Shown here piece by piece: positions 45,794 through 54,821 of a DNA stretch of 64,000 nucleotides (position 1 is the stretch's first letter; each line of letters begins with the position of its first letter). This stretch comes from Nocardia shimofusensis NBRC 100134 (GTDB lineage Bacteria; Actinomycetota; Actinomycetes; Mycobacteriales; Mycobacteriaceae), in contig NZ_BDBT01000009.1 of assembly GCF_001613125.1 (NCBI RefSeq), positions 1-64,000 on the forward strand, given 5' to 3'. The translations under genes were made by a program, and so were the position numbers. The notes beneath the pieces were generated by a model. That model was not told the origin of the DNA and did no database searches. It saw nothing but the letters and a program-made list of their open reading frames with translations.

Positions 45794-46945
45794 ATGTCCA
45801 AGCTCAACGACGAAGAGTCCTACCTGGTCGAGACCGTGCGGACGTTCATCGACCGCGAGGTGCGCCCGCACGTGCGCGAGATGGAGCACGCCGACACCTA
45901 TCCCGAGAAGTGGATCGAGCAGATGAAGCGGATCGGGATCTACGGTCTGGCGATCCCGGAGGAGTACGGCGGTTCACCGGTCTCGATGCCCTGCTACGCG
46001 CGGATCACCGAGGAGCTGGCTCGCGGCTGGATGAGCCTGGCCGGGGCCATGGGCGGGCACACCGTGGTCGCCAAGTTGCTCACGATGTTCGGCACCGAGG
46101 AGCAGAAGCGCCACTACCTGCCGACCATGGCGACCGGCGAGATGCGCGCGACCATGGCGCTGACCGAGCCCTCCGGCGGCTCCGATCTCCAGGCGCTGAC
46201 CACCCACGCTCGCGCCGACGGCGACGACCTGGTGATCAACGGTGCCAAGATGTGGATCAGCAACGCCCGCCGCTCCGGGCTGATCGCGTTGCTGTGCAAG
46301 ACCGATCCGGACGCCTCGCCGCGGCACGCGGGTATCTCCGTGGTGCTGTGCGAGCACGGTCCCGGCCTCGAGGTCTCGCGGGATCTGCCCAAGCTCGGAT
46401 ACAAGGGCGTCGAGTCCTGTGAGCTGGCGTTCACCGACTATCGCGTGCCCGCGACCGCCGTTCTCGGCGGCGTGCCGGGCAAGGGTTTCGCGCAGATGAT
46501 GAAGGGCCTGGAGGTGGGTCGCATCCAGGTCGCCTGCCGGGCGCTCGGCGTCGCCGCGGCCGCGCTCGCCGACTCCCTCGAATACGCGCAGCAGCGCGAG
46601 AGTTTCGGCAAGCCGATCTGGAAACACCAGTCGATCGGCAACTACCTGGCCGATATGGCGACCAAGCTGACCGCCGCCCGGCTGCTGGCCTGGCACGCCG
46701 CCGAGAAGTACGACGCGGGTGAGCGTTGCGACATGGAAGCGGGCATGGCCAAGCTGTACGCCTCGGAGATCGCGATGGAGGGCGCTTTGTCGGCCGTGCG
46801 CATCCACGGCGGCTACGGTTACTCGACCGAGTACGACGTGGAACGCTATTTCCGCGACGCGCCGCTGATGATCGTGGGGGAAGGTACCAACGAGATCCAG
46901 CGCAATGTCATCGCGGCTCAGCTCGTCGCGCGAGGCGGGTTGTAG
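45794..46945 (+). CDS. Acyl-CoA dehydrogenase 3
   Basis: 383 residues. MALTEPSGGSDLQALTTHA for FAD, FGKPIWKHQSI, RIHGGYGYSTEYDVERYFRDAPL and the base Glu in VGEGTNEIQ. It is nearest to dehydrogenase 1 and should act in the same pathway. GGAG stands right before ATG 45794. The end of the gene is followed by a short duplication of its own last codons. The GntR gene is 71 bases downstream, probably co-transcribed. Confidence 0.93.
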   Translation: MSKLNDEESYLVETVRTFIDREVRPHVREMEHADTYPEKWIEQMKRIGIYGLAIPEEYGGSPVSMPCYARITEELARGWMSLAGAMGGHTVVAKLLTMFGTEEQKRHYLPTMATGEMRATMALTEPSGGSDLQALTTHARADGDDLVINGAKMWISNARRSGLIALLCKTDPDASPRHAGISVVLCEHGPGLEVSRDLPKLGYKGVESCELAFTDYRVPATAVLGGVPGKGFAQMMKGLEVGRIQVACRALGVAAAALADSLEYAQQRESFGKPIWKHQSIGNYLADMATKLTAARLLAWHAAEKYDAGERCDMEAGMAKLYASEIAMEGALSAVRIHGGYGYSTEYDVERYFRDAPLMIVGEGTNEIQRNVIAAQLVARGGL

Positions 46946-46965
46946 CCGCGCGAGGCGGGTGTGAC
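46927..46965 (+). repeat. 20-bp duplication at the stop of acyl-CoA dehydrogenase 3
   Basis: GCGCGAGGCGGGT occurs at 46928-46940, just before the TAG, and again at 46948-46960, just after it, with period 20. The second copy ends GTGTGA, a second stop in the same neighbourhood. Confidence 0.65.
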
Positions 46966-47016
46966 AGCCGGGCATGCCGGAAACAGCCGGAACGGAACGG
47001 GAGAGCACGGAGCACG

Positions 47017-47757
47017 ATGGCCGCACGGGATACGGAACCGGCGCACCAGCTGGTGTCGCGGGAGTTGCGCGCGGGCATCGCCGCGGGGAGCTACCGCGGC
47101 GGGGTGAAGCTGCCCACCGAAGCCGAACTCGCCCAGCGTTATCGGGTGAGCAGGCAGACCGTGCGCCGCGCCTTCCAGGACCTCGTCGCCGACGGCACCG
47201 TCTACCGGGTGCCGGGCCGGGGCACCTTCGTGACCGAGCCCGACGGCCGCTACCTGCGCCACCACGGCTCCATCGAGGACCTGATGAACCTGTCCTCGGA
47301 TACCACGATGGAGGTGCTCAGCCCGCTGCAGCGCCGCGTCGACATCGACGCCGCCAGCAGGCTGCGCCTGGACACCGATGTGGTGTACACGGTGGTGTTC
47401 CGGCGCATCCACGAGGGCGTGCCGTTCGTGCTGACCACCGTGCACCTGCCCGAGCACATCGCCCGGCCGCTGATCGACGCCCCGGAACTCGGCGCGGGCG
47501 CCTCGAGCGCGCACACCGTCATCGGACTGCTGGAACCGCGCCTGGACAGCCCGATCGTGGAAGCCGCGCAATCGATCACGGTCGCGCCCGCCACCGCCGA
47601 GATCGCGGGCGGGCTCGGTTGTGATGCCGGGCATGCGATGCTGCGGGTCGACCGGCTGTACTCGGACGCGGCCGGTCAGGTGATCGACCTGTCCATCAGC
47701 TATTTCCTGCCCGAGCACTACACCTACCGCGTCACGCTCCGCCGCAGCACGCTGTGA
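47017..47757 (+). CDS. GntR-family regulator (HutC/UTRA type)
   Basis: 246 residues. The winged helix LPTEAELAQRYRVSRQTVRRAFQDL lies at residues 32-56, then a UTRA ligand domain with DTDVVYTVVFRRIHEGVPFVLTTVHLP and VDRLYSDAAGQVIDLSISYFLPEHY. It probably senses a pathway intermediate and regulates both divergent CoA-catabolic transcripts. Preceded by GGGAGAGCACGGAGC. Confidence 0.87.
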   Translation: MAARDTEPAHQLVSRELRAGIAAGSYRGGVKLPTEAELAQRYRVSRQTVRRAFQDLVADGTVYRVPGRGTFVTEPDGRYLRHHGSIEDLMNLSSDTTMEVLSPLQRRVDIDAASRLRLDTDVVYTVVFRRIHEGVPFVLTTVHLPEHIARPLIDAPELGAGASSAHTVIGLLEPRLDSPIVEAAQSITVAPATAEIAGGLGCDAGHAMLRVDRLYSDAAGQVIDLSISYFLPEHYTYRVTLRRSTL

Positions 47758-47952
47758 GCCGACCCGCTGCCGACCGGCGCCCGCCCTTCCAGGTGTTGTC
47801 GGATCGACGTCGCTGCACCGCACCGACCGGGAGGGCTATCTGGCTGAAATTCGGACGTCCATCACGAACGGACTCGCGGCCGCCGGTATCGACACTCCGG
47901 GGCGGGGGGACCGCCGGAGTGGATGACGTGGTCCGGCGACAGAAGGAACGGG

Positions 47953-48600
47953 TCAGCGTATTCCGGCGGTGATGAGCGGGGCGATGACGCGGCGGGCCAG
48001 ATCGCGGGCGACCTCGTCGTCGCCGAGGTCGTAGCCGGGGGCGGGCAGCAACAGGTAGCCCATGGTGAGCCGGATGATCGCGTCGGCCTGCAGGTCGGGG
48101 TTGCCGGGCGGCAGGGTCCCTTCCTCCTGACCCGCACGGATGCGGGCGGAGATGAAGCGATGGCCGATGTCGATCGGCGACGGGGCGCCCGCGGACAGGA
48201 TCGCCAGCAGTTCGGCATTGCGCTCGGGGTCGTGGCTGTCGGCGAGCAGCCGGTCGCGCAGCCGCAGGCAGGCGAGGAAGGCTTCGGCGATGCGGTCGGC
48301 CGGGTCGATGACGGTGAGGAAGGTCGTGGTGATCTCGGCCAGGAAGGTGCGCAGGGTGTGCGCCACCGCCGCCTCGAACAAGGCGTCCTTGCCGCCGTAG
48401 CGGCGGAACAGGGTGGCGCGGCTGACGCCGGTGCGCGCGGCGATGTCGTCCATGGTTGCCGCGTGGGTGCCGCGCTCGGTGAGCACCCGCAGCGTCGCCT
48501 CGTAGACATTCGAGACGTCGGGACCTGCCGCGGAGTGTGCCACGACCTTGGCGACCGCTCGGCCGAACAGACTGGTCAGCGGTGCGGAGGGGCGAGGCAT
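47953..48600 (-). CDS. TetR-family regulator
   Basis: 215 residues. HTH MDDIAARTGVSRATLFRRYGGKDALF at residues 49-74; the C-terminal domain is all-helical with no family I can name. It is divergent from the MpaB gene across only 44 bases, which contain a perfect TGAGACT/AGTCTCA inverted repeat, so MpaB is almost certainly its target. The gap 47758-47952 on its 3' side holds no gene. Confidence 0.85.
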   Translation of the reverse strand: MPRPSAPLTSLFGRAVAKVVAHSAAGPDVSNVYEATLRVLTERGTHAATMDDIAARTGVSRATLFRRYGGKDALFEAAVAHTLRTFLAEITTTFLTVIDPADRIAEAFLACLRLRDRLLADSHDPERNAELLAILSAGAPSPIDIGHRFISARIRAGQEEGTLPPGNPDLQADAIIRLTMGYLLLPAPGYDLGDDEVARDLARRVIAPLITAGIR

Positions 48601-48617
48601 TCGACCATTGTCGCACC

Positions 48618-48645
48618 TGAGACTTACGTGCTACTAATAGTCTCA
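48618..48645. promoter_or_regulatory. Operator between TetR and the MpaB gene
   Basis: TGAGACT (48618-48624) and AGTCTCA (48639-48645) form a perfect 7-bp inverted repeat with a 14-base gap; the last A is the first base of the MpaB ATG. A bound dimer would cover the start of the message. Confidence 0.7.
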
Positions 48646-49517
48646 TGAGCGAGGGAGTGACCGACCGGGCGAAGCCTGTGACGACCGACGTGGAGCCCGC
48701 ACCTCTCGGCCCGGATTCGGTGGCCTGGTCGGTGTTCGGTGATCTGACATTCGTGCTCGGCGCCTCGCGCCGGCTGCTCATCGACGTCGGCCACCCGATC
48801 GTGGCCGCGGGCGTGAGCGAGTTCTCGGTGTTCGAGTCCGACCCGTACGGCCGTGCCGACCGGACCTTGAACATGATCATGGGCGTGGTCTACGGCCAAG
48901 AGGAAGCGCTGGCCACCGCCAGGCGGCTGCGCGATCTGCACAAGCACTTCAAGGGGCAGTACCCCGACGGCTCCCGGTGGAGCGCGCTGAACCCGGAGGC
49001 CTTCCACTGGGTGCACGCCAGTCTCGTGCACGGCGTCTACACCCAGCAGAAGCTGCTCGGGCGCGGCTGGAAGCCCGGCGAGGTCGAGCAGTTCTACCAG
49101 GAGATGCGCCAGGTCGGCCGGATGTACGGCGTGCGCGAGCAGGACATGCCCGTGGACTGGGACAGCTTCTGCGTGTGGTTCGACGAGATGGCCGCCACCG
49201 AGCTGGCACGCTCCGAGGTCAGCGACCGAGTGCTCGCCGTGGTCGCCGGGCCCAAGCCGCCGCCGATGATCCCGGTGCTCAGGATCCCGGTCGTGTGGAA
49301 CCACACGGTGCGCCCGGTCGCGGGCGCGACCCTGACCCTGATCACCGCCGGACTGTTGCCCCCGCACCTGCGCGAACTGTTCGGCGTGCCGTGGTCGCGC
49401 AGCCGCGAGATCGCGTTCGACACGCTCGCGGCGATCTCCCGAACCGTGCTTCCCCGGCTGCCGCGGTTCGTGCGACTGGTCCCGCCAGCCCGGCGCGCGC
49501 TACGGCAGGCGCGGTGA
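48645..49517 (+). CDS. Oxygenase MpaB-family protein (DUF2236)
   Basis: 290 residues. DSVAWSVFGDLTFVLGASRRLLIDVGHP at the start, RTLNMIMGVVYGQEEAL, and FHWVHASLVHGVY with the His pair conserved in this family, which includes a latex-cleaving haem oxygenase (Lcp) branch and fungal MpaB' that cleaves prenyl chains. A basic tail ends it. Substrate unknown; hydrophobic isoprenoid-like compounds are likely. Its stop overlaps the hydrolase start (GTGA). Confidence 0.85.
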   Translation: MSEGVTDRAKPVTTDVEPAPLGPDSVAWSVFGDLTFVLGASRRLLIDVGHPIVAAGVSEFSVFESDPYGRADRTLNMIMGVVYGQEEALATARRLRDLHKHFKGQYPDGSRWSALNPEAFHWVHASLVHGVYTQQKLLGRGWKPGEVEQFYQEMRQVGRMYGVREQDMPVDWDSFCVWFDEMAATELARSEVSDRVLAVVAGPKPPPMIPVLRIPVVWNHTVRPVAGATLTLITAGLLPPHLRELFGVPWSRSREIAFDTLAAISRTVLPRLPRFVRLVPPARRALRQAR

Positions 49518-50509
49518 CGCGGGCGCGGCGCCGCCCGGCCGCCGGGCGGGCCGGATCGCCGGTTCAGCGGCGAAGGCCGGATCGGCGCCGGGGTCCGGTC
49601 GTCGACAGCGGCGGCCCGATCGAGGTGACCGAGGTCCGCGGCGCGGACGGCACTGTGCTCCATACCGAGATCCACGGTCATCCGGACGCGCCGACGATCG
49701 TGCTCACCCACGGTGTCCTGTGCGATCTGGCCTTCTGGCGCAAGCAGATCGCCGACCTCAGCGACGAGTTCCGGGTGGTCGCCTTCGACCATCGCGGGCA
49801 CGGTCTCAGCGACCAGCCCGCGCGGGGCAGCTACACCCTGGACCACCTGGCCGACGATCTGCACGCGGTGCTCACGGCCACCGTCCCGGCAGGCGAACAG
49901 GCGGTGCTGGCCGGTCACTCACTGGGCGGTATCGCTGTGATGGCCTGGGGCGCGAGGTATCCCGATGATGTCGCGCGGCGGGTGCGCTCGGTCGCGCTGG
50001 TGAACACCACGCCCGGCGAGATCCTCGACAACGTGCATTTCCTGCGCGGCCCGCGACGGTTGCTCGGCGCCCGCAGGCGGCTGGCCATGACGGTGGCGCC
50101 GCTGGCGGGAATTCCCCTGCCGCGCAGGATGCCGGTGCGCAGGCGGCTGCTGTCGCACGTCGCGCTGGGATCGACGACCGTGGCGAGCGCGGGTCGCGAG
50201 CTGGATCGGATGATCGGCGCGACCTCACCGCGCGGACGCGGCGGGTACGGCGGCATGCTGGTCAACATGGTGACCAGCATCGACCCGAGCTCGCTCGACG
50301 TCCCAGCGCTGGTGATCGCCGGGCGCAGGGACAAGATCGCGCCGCCCGCGCGCTCGGAGATCATCGCCGCGCGCCTGCCGCAGCTGATCGATTTGCGGGA
50401 GTACGACACCGGGCACTGCGGACCGCTGGAGTGCGCGGACGAGGTCACCGCGTCGTTGCGCGCGCTGGGCCGGGGCGAGCTGGGACAGGCCGGGAAAGCG
50501 ACGGCCTGA
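49514..50509 (+). CDS. Alpha/beta hydrolase 1
   Basis: 331 residues. After an Arg-rich 40-residue lead the fold has the oxyanion-hole THGVLCD, nucleophile elbow GHSLGG (near residue 138), acid ALVIAGRRDKIAPPA and a His in YDTGHCGP. The triad is complete, so it should hydrolyse an ester, lactone or epoxide. GTG 49514 overlaps MpaB; a later start near GTG 49600 (VVDSGG) would drop the odd lead. Co-regulated with MpaB, so it likely acts on its product. Confidence 0.82.
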   Translation: MTRARRRPAAGRAGSPVQRRRPDRRRGPVVDSGGPIEVTEVRGADGTVLHTEIHGHPDAPTIVLTHGVLCDLAFWRKQIADLSDEFRVVAFDHRGHGLSDQPARGSYTLDHLADDLHAVLTATVPAGEQAVLAGHSLGGIAVMAWGARYPDDVARRVRSVALVNTTPGEILDNVHFLRGPRRLLGARRRLAMTVAPLAGIPLPRRMPVRRRLLSHVALGSTTVASAGRELDRMIGATSPRGRGGYGGMLVNMVTSIDPSSLDVPALVIAGRRDKIAPPARSEIIAARLPQLIDLREYDTGHCGPLECADEVTASLRALGRGELGQAGKATA

Positions 50510-50603
50510 CCGAAAACGGTCATCGCGATCGGCGCGGTGGGCGACCCGCCCGATGCGCGACCGGGATTTCCGGTGTGTGGGGGGGTAGTGAACGAGGAGA
50601 ACG

Positions 50604-52184
50604 ATGATCCGAGGACGAGACAACGATGTCACGGTCCGCCGGACCCGGGGGTGGCGCGCTGTCACCACCCGTGCGGGTTCGGCCCTGGCGGCGGTGGCCC
50701 TGCTGGTCACCGGCTCGGCGGTCGGCACCGCCGCGCCCCCACCGGGTTTCGACGAATTCACCGGGGTCTGGCCGACCGCGGTCGACCAGGCGAACTGCCG
50801 CCCCGGCGACCGGGTGGAGACCGGGCTACAGGGCGAGGTGCCGCTCGACGACCGCAGATCCCGGCGAAGCACGGCCGGCTACAACTGCAATATCGACCTG
50901 GTCGGGCAGTATCAGGGCCTGGGCGCCGGGCCGGTGAGTCCGACCTACGAGAACTGCGCCTATATCGCCTCGACCTTCCCGGGCAACCTGTTCGGCCCCG
51001 ACGCGGGCGTGCACGTGGTCGATGTCAGCGATCCGGCCGACCCGGTCCGCACCGCGGTGCTCACCGAACCGGCCATGGTCGGCGGCACCTGGGAGTCGAT
51101 GAAGGTGCACCGCGGACGCGGCCTGCTCGTGGCCACCGGTGTCGGCCTGATCCTCGGCGCGGGCTACATCTCGATCTACGACATCTCCCAGGACTGTGCG
51201 CATCCCCGGCTGTTGAACACCACGACCGGGTCCATGCTGAACATGCCGATCCCGATCACCACCCACGAGGGCGATTTCTCCCCGGACGGCAACACCTACT
51301 GGGCCTCGGGCATCGCGCCGGGCTATGTCAGCGCCGTCGACATCAGCGATCCCACGCAGCCGATGGTGGTGTGGGGCGGGCTCACCGGCGTCGAGGCGCA
51401 CGGCATGGGCTTCACCCCCGACGGCAACACCATGTACCTGGCGAACCTGGGCGGCCTGACGATCATCGATGTCTCGGCCGTGCAGAATCGGGTGCCGCGC
51501 ACCGTGATCGGGCATCCGCTGCCGCACATCGGCCAGAAGTTCTGGACCGACGGCTTCATCAACCAGCACAGCATCTACGCCACCTACGACGGCGAGCCGC
51601 ACCTGTTCACCGTCGACGAGGGCGGTTCGGGCGGTGTGAAGCTGTTCGACATCGCCGACCGGGCGAACCCGAAGTGGCGCACCAGCGCGAAGCTGCAGAT
51701 CAACCTGCCCGAGCACGCCGACCGCTGGGCCTCCAGTTCGGCGGGCAACGGCGCGTTCGCCTACGACGCGCACTACTGCCGCCTGGACCGTCCCGACGAC
51801 CCGCGCCTGATGGCCTGTAGCTGGATCCAGTCCGGGATCAGGGTGTTCGATGTGAGCGACCCCGACCACTTCCGGGAAGTCGCGTACTACAACCCGCCCG
51901 CGCAGACGGGAAAGCACCTGCAATTGCCGAACTCGTTGCACGCCGTGCTCGGGTCCATCATCGGGCCGCCGATCATCGGCACCATCGCGCTGGCGCGCGC
52001 GGTGATCCAGGGACAGACCTCGCTCAACGGCGTCGTCAACGATCAGAGCAGGCTGCTCGGCGGCGACCTGTCCGCCGACTGGTGCCTCTCGCCGCCGGAG
52101 TTCCACGGCGACAAGCTGTACGTGGCGTGCATGGACAACGGGTTCATGGCGCTGCAGCTCGATCCGTCGGTGTTCCGGTCCTGA
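50604..52184 (+). CDS. Exported LVIVD-repeat beta-propeller-like protein
   Basis: 526 residues. A basic signal with RRTRGWRAV and a hydrophobic stretch, cleavage near residue 45. At least six LVIVD-type strands are visible: GVHVVDVSDPADPV, YISIYDIS, YVSAVDISDPTQPM, GLTIIDVSAV, GVKLFDIADRANP and GIRVFDVSDPDHF. Several Cys pairs could be disulphides. The fold is a propeller for binding at the cell surface; function unknown. GAGGAG precedes ATG 50604. The stop overlaps the DUF305 start. Confidence 0.85.
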   Translation: MIRGRDNDVTVRRTRGWRAVTTRAGSALAAVALLVTGSAVGTAAPPPGFDEFTGVWPTAVDQANCRPGDRVETGLQGEVPLDDRRSRRSTAGYNCNIDLVGQYQGLGAGPVSPTYENCAYIASTFPGNLFGPDAGVHVVDVSDPADPVRTAVLTEPAMVGGTWESMKVHRGRGLLVATGVGLILGAGYISIYDISQDCAHPRLLNTTTGSMLNMPIPITTHEGDFSPDGNTYWASGIAPGYVSAVDISDPTQPMVVWGGLTGVEAHGMGFTPDGNTMYLANLGGLTIIDVSAVQNRVPRTVIGHPLPHIGQKFWTDGFINQHSIYATYDGEPHLFTVDEGGSGGVKLFDIADRANPKWRTSAKLQINLPEHADRWASSSAGNGAFAYDAHYCRLDRPDDPRLMACSWIQSGIRVFDVSDPDHFREVAYYNPPAQTGKHLQLPNSLHAVLGSIIGPPIIGTIALARAVIQGQTSLNGVVNDQSRLLGGDLSADWCLSPPEFHGDKLYVACMDNGFMALQLDPSVFRS

Positions 52185-52873
52185 TGAGCGCGGCGGACGG
52201 AGCGGAGGAGCGGCGGTCGTGGCGGGTACGGGCCGTCGCGCTCGCGGCCGGGGTGCTGTGTGTCGCGGCCGGGGTGCTGATCGGCTGGTTCGCCCGCGGC
52301 GACGGCGGGACGGAGGCGGCGGGCGGTGAGCGGGTGGTGCTCGCCGACGCCGATATCGCCTTCGCCCAACAGATGTCGGCGCATCACCAGCAGGCGCTGA
52401 CCATGGTCGAGATGCTCGGCCCGGACGCCGCGACCGAGGTGCGGGCCGCCGCCGAGCAGATCCGGGTGTCGCAGTGGCGGGAGGTCGGCACGCTGACCGG
52501 CTGGCTGGAACTGGTCGGCGCGCCCATGCAGCCGACGGTCGAGCGGGGCACGCACGACGGACACGGTGGGCACGACGGACACGGCGGTGACGATCATGCC
52601 GGGTCGGCCTCGGGGATGGCCGGGATGGCGTCCGACGAGGAGTTGACCCGCCTGTACCACGCGGCCGGCCTCGAGCGGGAAGTGTTGTTCCTGCAGTTGA
52701 TGATCCGGCACCACCAGGGCGGCGTGGAGATGGCGGCGGCGGGGGCGGACGCCACCGCCTCGGCCGCCGTGCGGGCCAGGGCGCTGTCGATGCTCAACGG
52801 TCAGCAGCAGGAGATCTCGACGCTGTCGGTGCTGTTGAGTCGGCGCGGTGCGGAGGTCCTGGCATACCCGTGA
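52184..52873 (+). CDS. DUF305 ferritin-like metal-binding exported protein
   Basis: 229 residues. A membrane anchor at 13-38, then two halves of a four-helix bundle: MSAHHQQALTMVEML and MIRHHQGGVEMAAAG, both with the HHQ motif, joined by a His/Gly/Asp-rich loop (HDGHGGHDGHGGDDHAG). DUF305 proteins bind copper or silver and are found in periplasmic metal handling. Translation is coupled to the LVIVD gene. Confidence 0.85.
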   Translation: MSAADGAEERRSWRVRAVALAAGVLCVAAGVLIGWFARGDGGTEAAGGERVVLADADIAFAQQMSAHHQQALTMVEMLGPDAATEVRAAAEQIRVSQWREVGTLTGWLELVGAPMQPTVERGTHDGHGGHDGHGGDDHAGSASGMAGMASDEELTRLYHAAGLEREVLFLQLMIRHHQGGVEMAAAGADATASAAVRARALSMLNGQQQEISTLSVLLSRRGAEVLAYP

Positions 52874-52893
52874 GCCGTCGTTTCGAACACCTG

Positions 52894-52910
52894 TTGAATC
52901 ACTGATTGAA
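52894..52910. promoter_or_regulatory. Palindromic operator upstream of the TetR-old yellow enzyme operon
   Basis: TTGAATCACTGATTGAA is symmetrical except at two positions, with core AATCA-C-TGATT, typical of TetR family sites. An outer pair GAACAC (52885-52890) / GTGTTC (52913-52918) encloses it. It ends 19 bases before the TetR start. Confidence 0.65.
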
Positions 52911-52928
52911 ACGTGTTCTACTCGGTGG

Positions 52929-53534
52929 GTGAGCCGAGCCGAGTCCGACACCCGGGAACGACTGCTGGCGGCAGCCGAGCGGCTGTTGCTGGAATCGGGA
53001 TACGAGAAGGTCTCCATCCGGGCGGTGTGCACCGCGGCCGAGGTCAATCCGGCCGCGGTGCATTACCACTTCGGTTCGAAGGACGCCCTGGTCGTCGCCC
53101 TGCTGCAGAGCAGGCTCGCACCGCTGTGGGAGTCGTCGATGGACGGCCTCGCGCAGCGGTCCGCCACGGTGGCAGAGTGCGTCGCGGCGGTGATCGAGCC
53201 GCTGGTGACCTTGGCCGACGACCCGGCCGGGCGGCTGTACCTGCGGTTGCTCGCCCGGTTGGTGCAATCCCGTCGCGACATGGGCTGGACGGCCCGCTGG
53301 TTCGCTCTCGCCCCCTTCGTCGAGTTGCTGCGCGGGCAGTGCCCGTGGGTGAGCGAACGGGAAGCGCGTGCGCGCTGGCTGCTCGCCTTCGATCTGATCC
53401 TCGGCCGGTTCGGCGCCCCGCTGGCCGACGACCACATCCTGTCCCCGCACGCGGTCACGACGCTGCGCGAGTTCGTCACCGCGGGCTTGTGCACGCCCGC
53501 GGACCAACGAACGACGCTTCTGGAGAAACGATGA
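52929..53534 (+). CDS. TetR-family regulator
   Basis: 201 residues. HTH VSIRAVCTAAEVNPAAVHYHFGSKDAL at residues 28-54, and the C-terminal domain with Trp-rich helices (GWTARWFALAPFVELL). GTG 52929; its stop overlaps the old yellow enzyme start by ATGA. It probably represses its own operon through the palindrome upstream. Confidence 0.85.
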   Translation: MSRAESDTRERLLAAAERLLLESGYEKVSIRAVCTAAEVNPAAVHYHFGSKDALVVALLQSRLAPLWESSMDGLAQRSATVAECVAAVIEPLVTLADDPAGRLYLRLLARLVQSRRDMGWTARWFALAPFVELLRGQCPWVSEREARARWLLAFDLILGRFGAPLADDHILSPHAVTTLREFVTAGLCTPADQRTTLLEKR

Positions 53535-54712
53535 ACAAGGTATTCACCCCCGCCCAGCTCGGGCCGATCACCCTGCGCAACAGGGTGATCAAGGCCGCCA
53601 CCTTCGAAGGCCGCACCCCGGACGCGCTGGTCACCGACGACCTCATCGAGTACCACCGCGCCCCCTCACGCGGCGGCGTCGGTATGTCCACGGTCGCCTA
53701 CTGCGCGGTCGCCCCGGAAGGCCGCACCGACCGCCACCAGATCTACATGCGCCCGGAAGCCGTGCCCGGCCTGCGGAAACTGACCGCCGCGATTCACGCC
53801 GAGGGCGCTGCCGCGAGCGCGCAGATCGGCCACGCCGGTCCGGTGGCGAATTCCGCGTCCAACCGCCTGCCCGCGCTCGCCCCCAGCGGGTTCTTCAACC
53901 CGCTCGGCATGGCGCGGGCACACAAGCCCGACGCCGCCGAATTGGCCAGGGTGGTGCGCGATTTCGCCGCCGCCGCGCGCACCGCCGAGGAATCCGGTTT
54001 CGACGCCGTCGAGTTGCACTTCGGCCACAACTACCTGGTCAGCGCGTTTTTCAGCCCGCTGCTCAACCGTCGCCGCGACTCCTACGGCGGCAGCCTGGCC
54101 AATCGCGCCCGGCTTGCCCGCGAGGTCGCGCAGGCCGTGCGCGAGGCGGTCGGCGGCAGGATCGCGGTGCTGGCCAAACTGAGCATGGACGACGGCGCGC
54201 CCGGCGGGCTGCACATCGAGGAGAGCCTGCAGATCGGCCGCTGGCTGGAGGAGGACGGCACCCTCGACGCGCTGGAGCTGACCATCGGCAGCTCGCTGCT
54301 CAACCCGATGTACCTGTTCCACGGCGACGCCCCGCGCAAGGAGTTCGCCAAGGCGTTCCCGCCGCCGATGAGCTGGGGCATGCGTCTGGGTGGTCGCTTC
54401 TTCCTGCGCGAATTCCCCTATCGCGAGGCGTACATGCTGGACCTGGCGCGACAGTTCCGCTACGAACTGAAGATGCCGCTCGTCCTGCTCGGCGGGATCA
54501 CCAATGCCGAGACCATGCAGCTGGCGATGGACGAGGGCTTCGAGTTCGTCGCCATGGCCCGTGCTCTGCTGCGCCAGCCCGATCTGCTGCTGCGTATCCG
54601 AGAAGACGAGAAGACCAGGTCGCTGTGCACGCACTGCAACAAGTGCATGCCCTCCATCTACGACCGCACCGTCTGTGTGCTGGCCCGCCCCGACGAGCTC
54701 GCCGCACACTGA
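53531..54712 (+). CDS. NADH:flavin oxidoreductase / old yellow enzyme
   Basis: 393 residues. A TIM-barrel flavoprotein: LRNRVIKAATFEG (FMN), QIGHAGP, FDAVELHFGHNYLVSAFFSP and LLGGITNAETMQ. The C-terminal CTHCNKCMPSIYDRTVC is the [4Fe-4S] cluster ligand set of the dienoyl-CoA-reductase subgroup, but the second flavin domain is absent. It reduces activated alkenes; its partner for electrons is not adjacent. Followed by short direct repeats. Confidence 0.9.
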   Translation: MNKVFTPAQLGPITLRNRVIKAATFEGRTPDALVTDDLIEYHRAPSRGGVGMSTVAYCAVAPEGRTDRHQIYMRPEAVPGLRKLTAAIHAEGAAASAQIGHAGPVANSASNRLPALAPSGFFNPLGMARAHKPDAAELARVVRDFAAAARTAEESGFDAVELHFGHNYLVSAFFSPLLNRRRDSYGGSLANRARLAREVAQAVREAVGGRIAVLAKLSMDDGAPGGLHIEESLQIGRWLEEDGTLDALELTIGSSLLNPMYLFHGDAPRKEFAKAFPPPMSWGMRLGGRFFLREFPYREAYMLDLARQFRYELKMPLVLLGGITNAETMQLAMDEGFEFVAMARALLRQPDLLLRIREDEKTRSLCTHCNKCMPSIYDRTVCVLARPDELAAH

Positions 54713-54713
54713 C

Positions 54714-54800
54714 GGATTCGCCGCGACACCGGCGAAATCGCCTGCGACACCCGCGAACTCGCTACGTACCGATGAAATCGCCGCGCACCGGCGGTCCCCC
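54714..54800 (+). repeat. Four imperfect 20-bp direct repeats after the old yellow enzyme
   Basis: CGCCGCGACACCGGCGAAAT is followed by CGCCTGCGACACCCGCGAACT, CGCTACGTACCGATGAAAT and CGCCGCGCACCGGCGG. They fill the gap to the SDR gene and have no coding role; they may form weak hairpins. Confidence 0.65.
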
Positions 54801-54821
54801 GAACCGACGAAGGATCAATCG

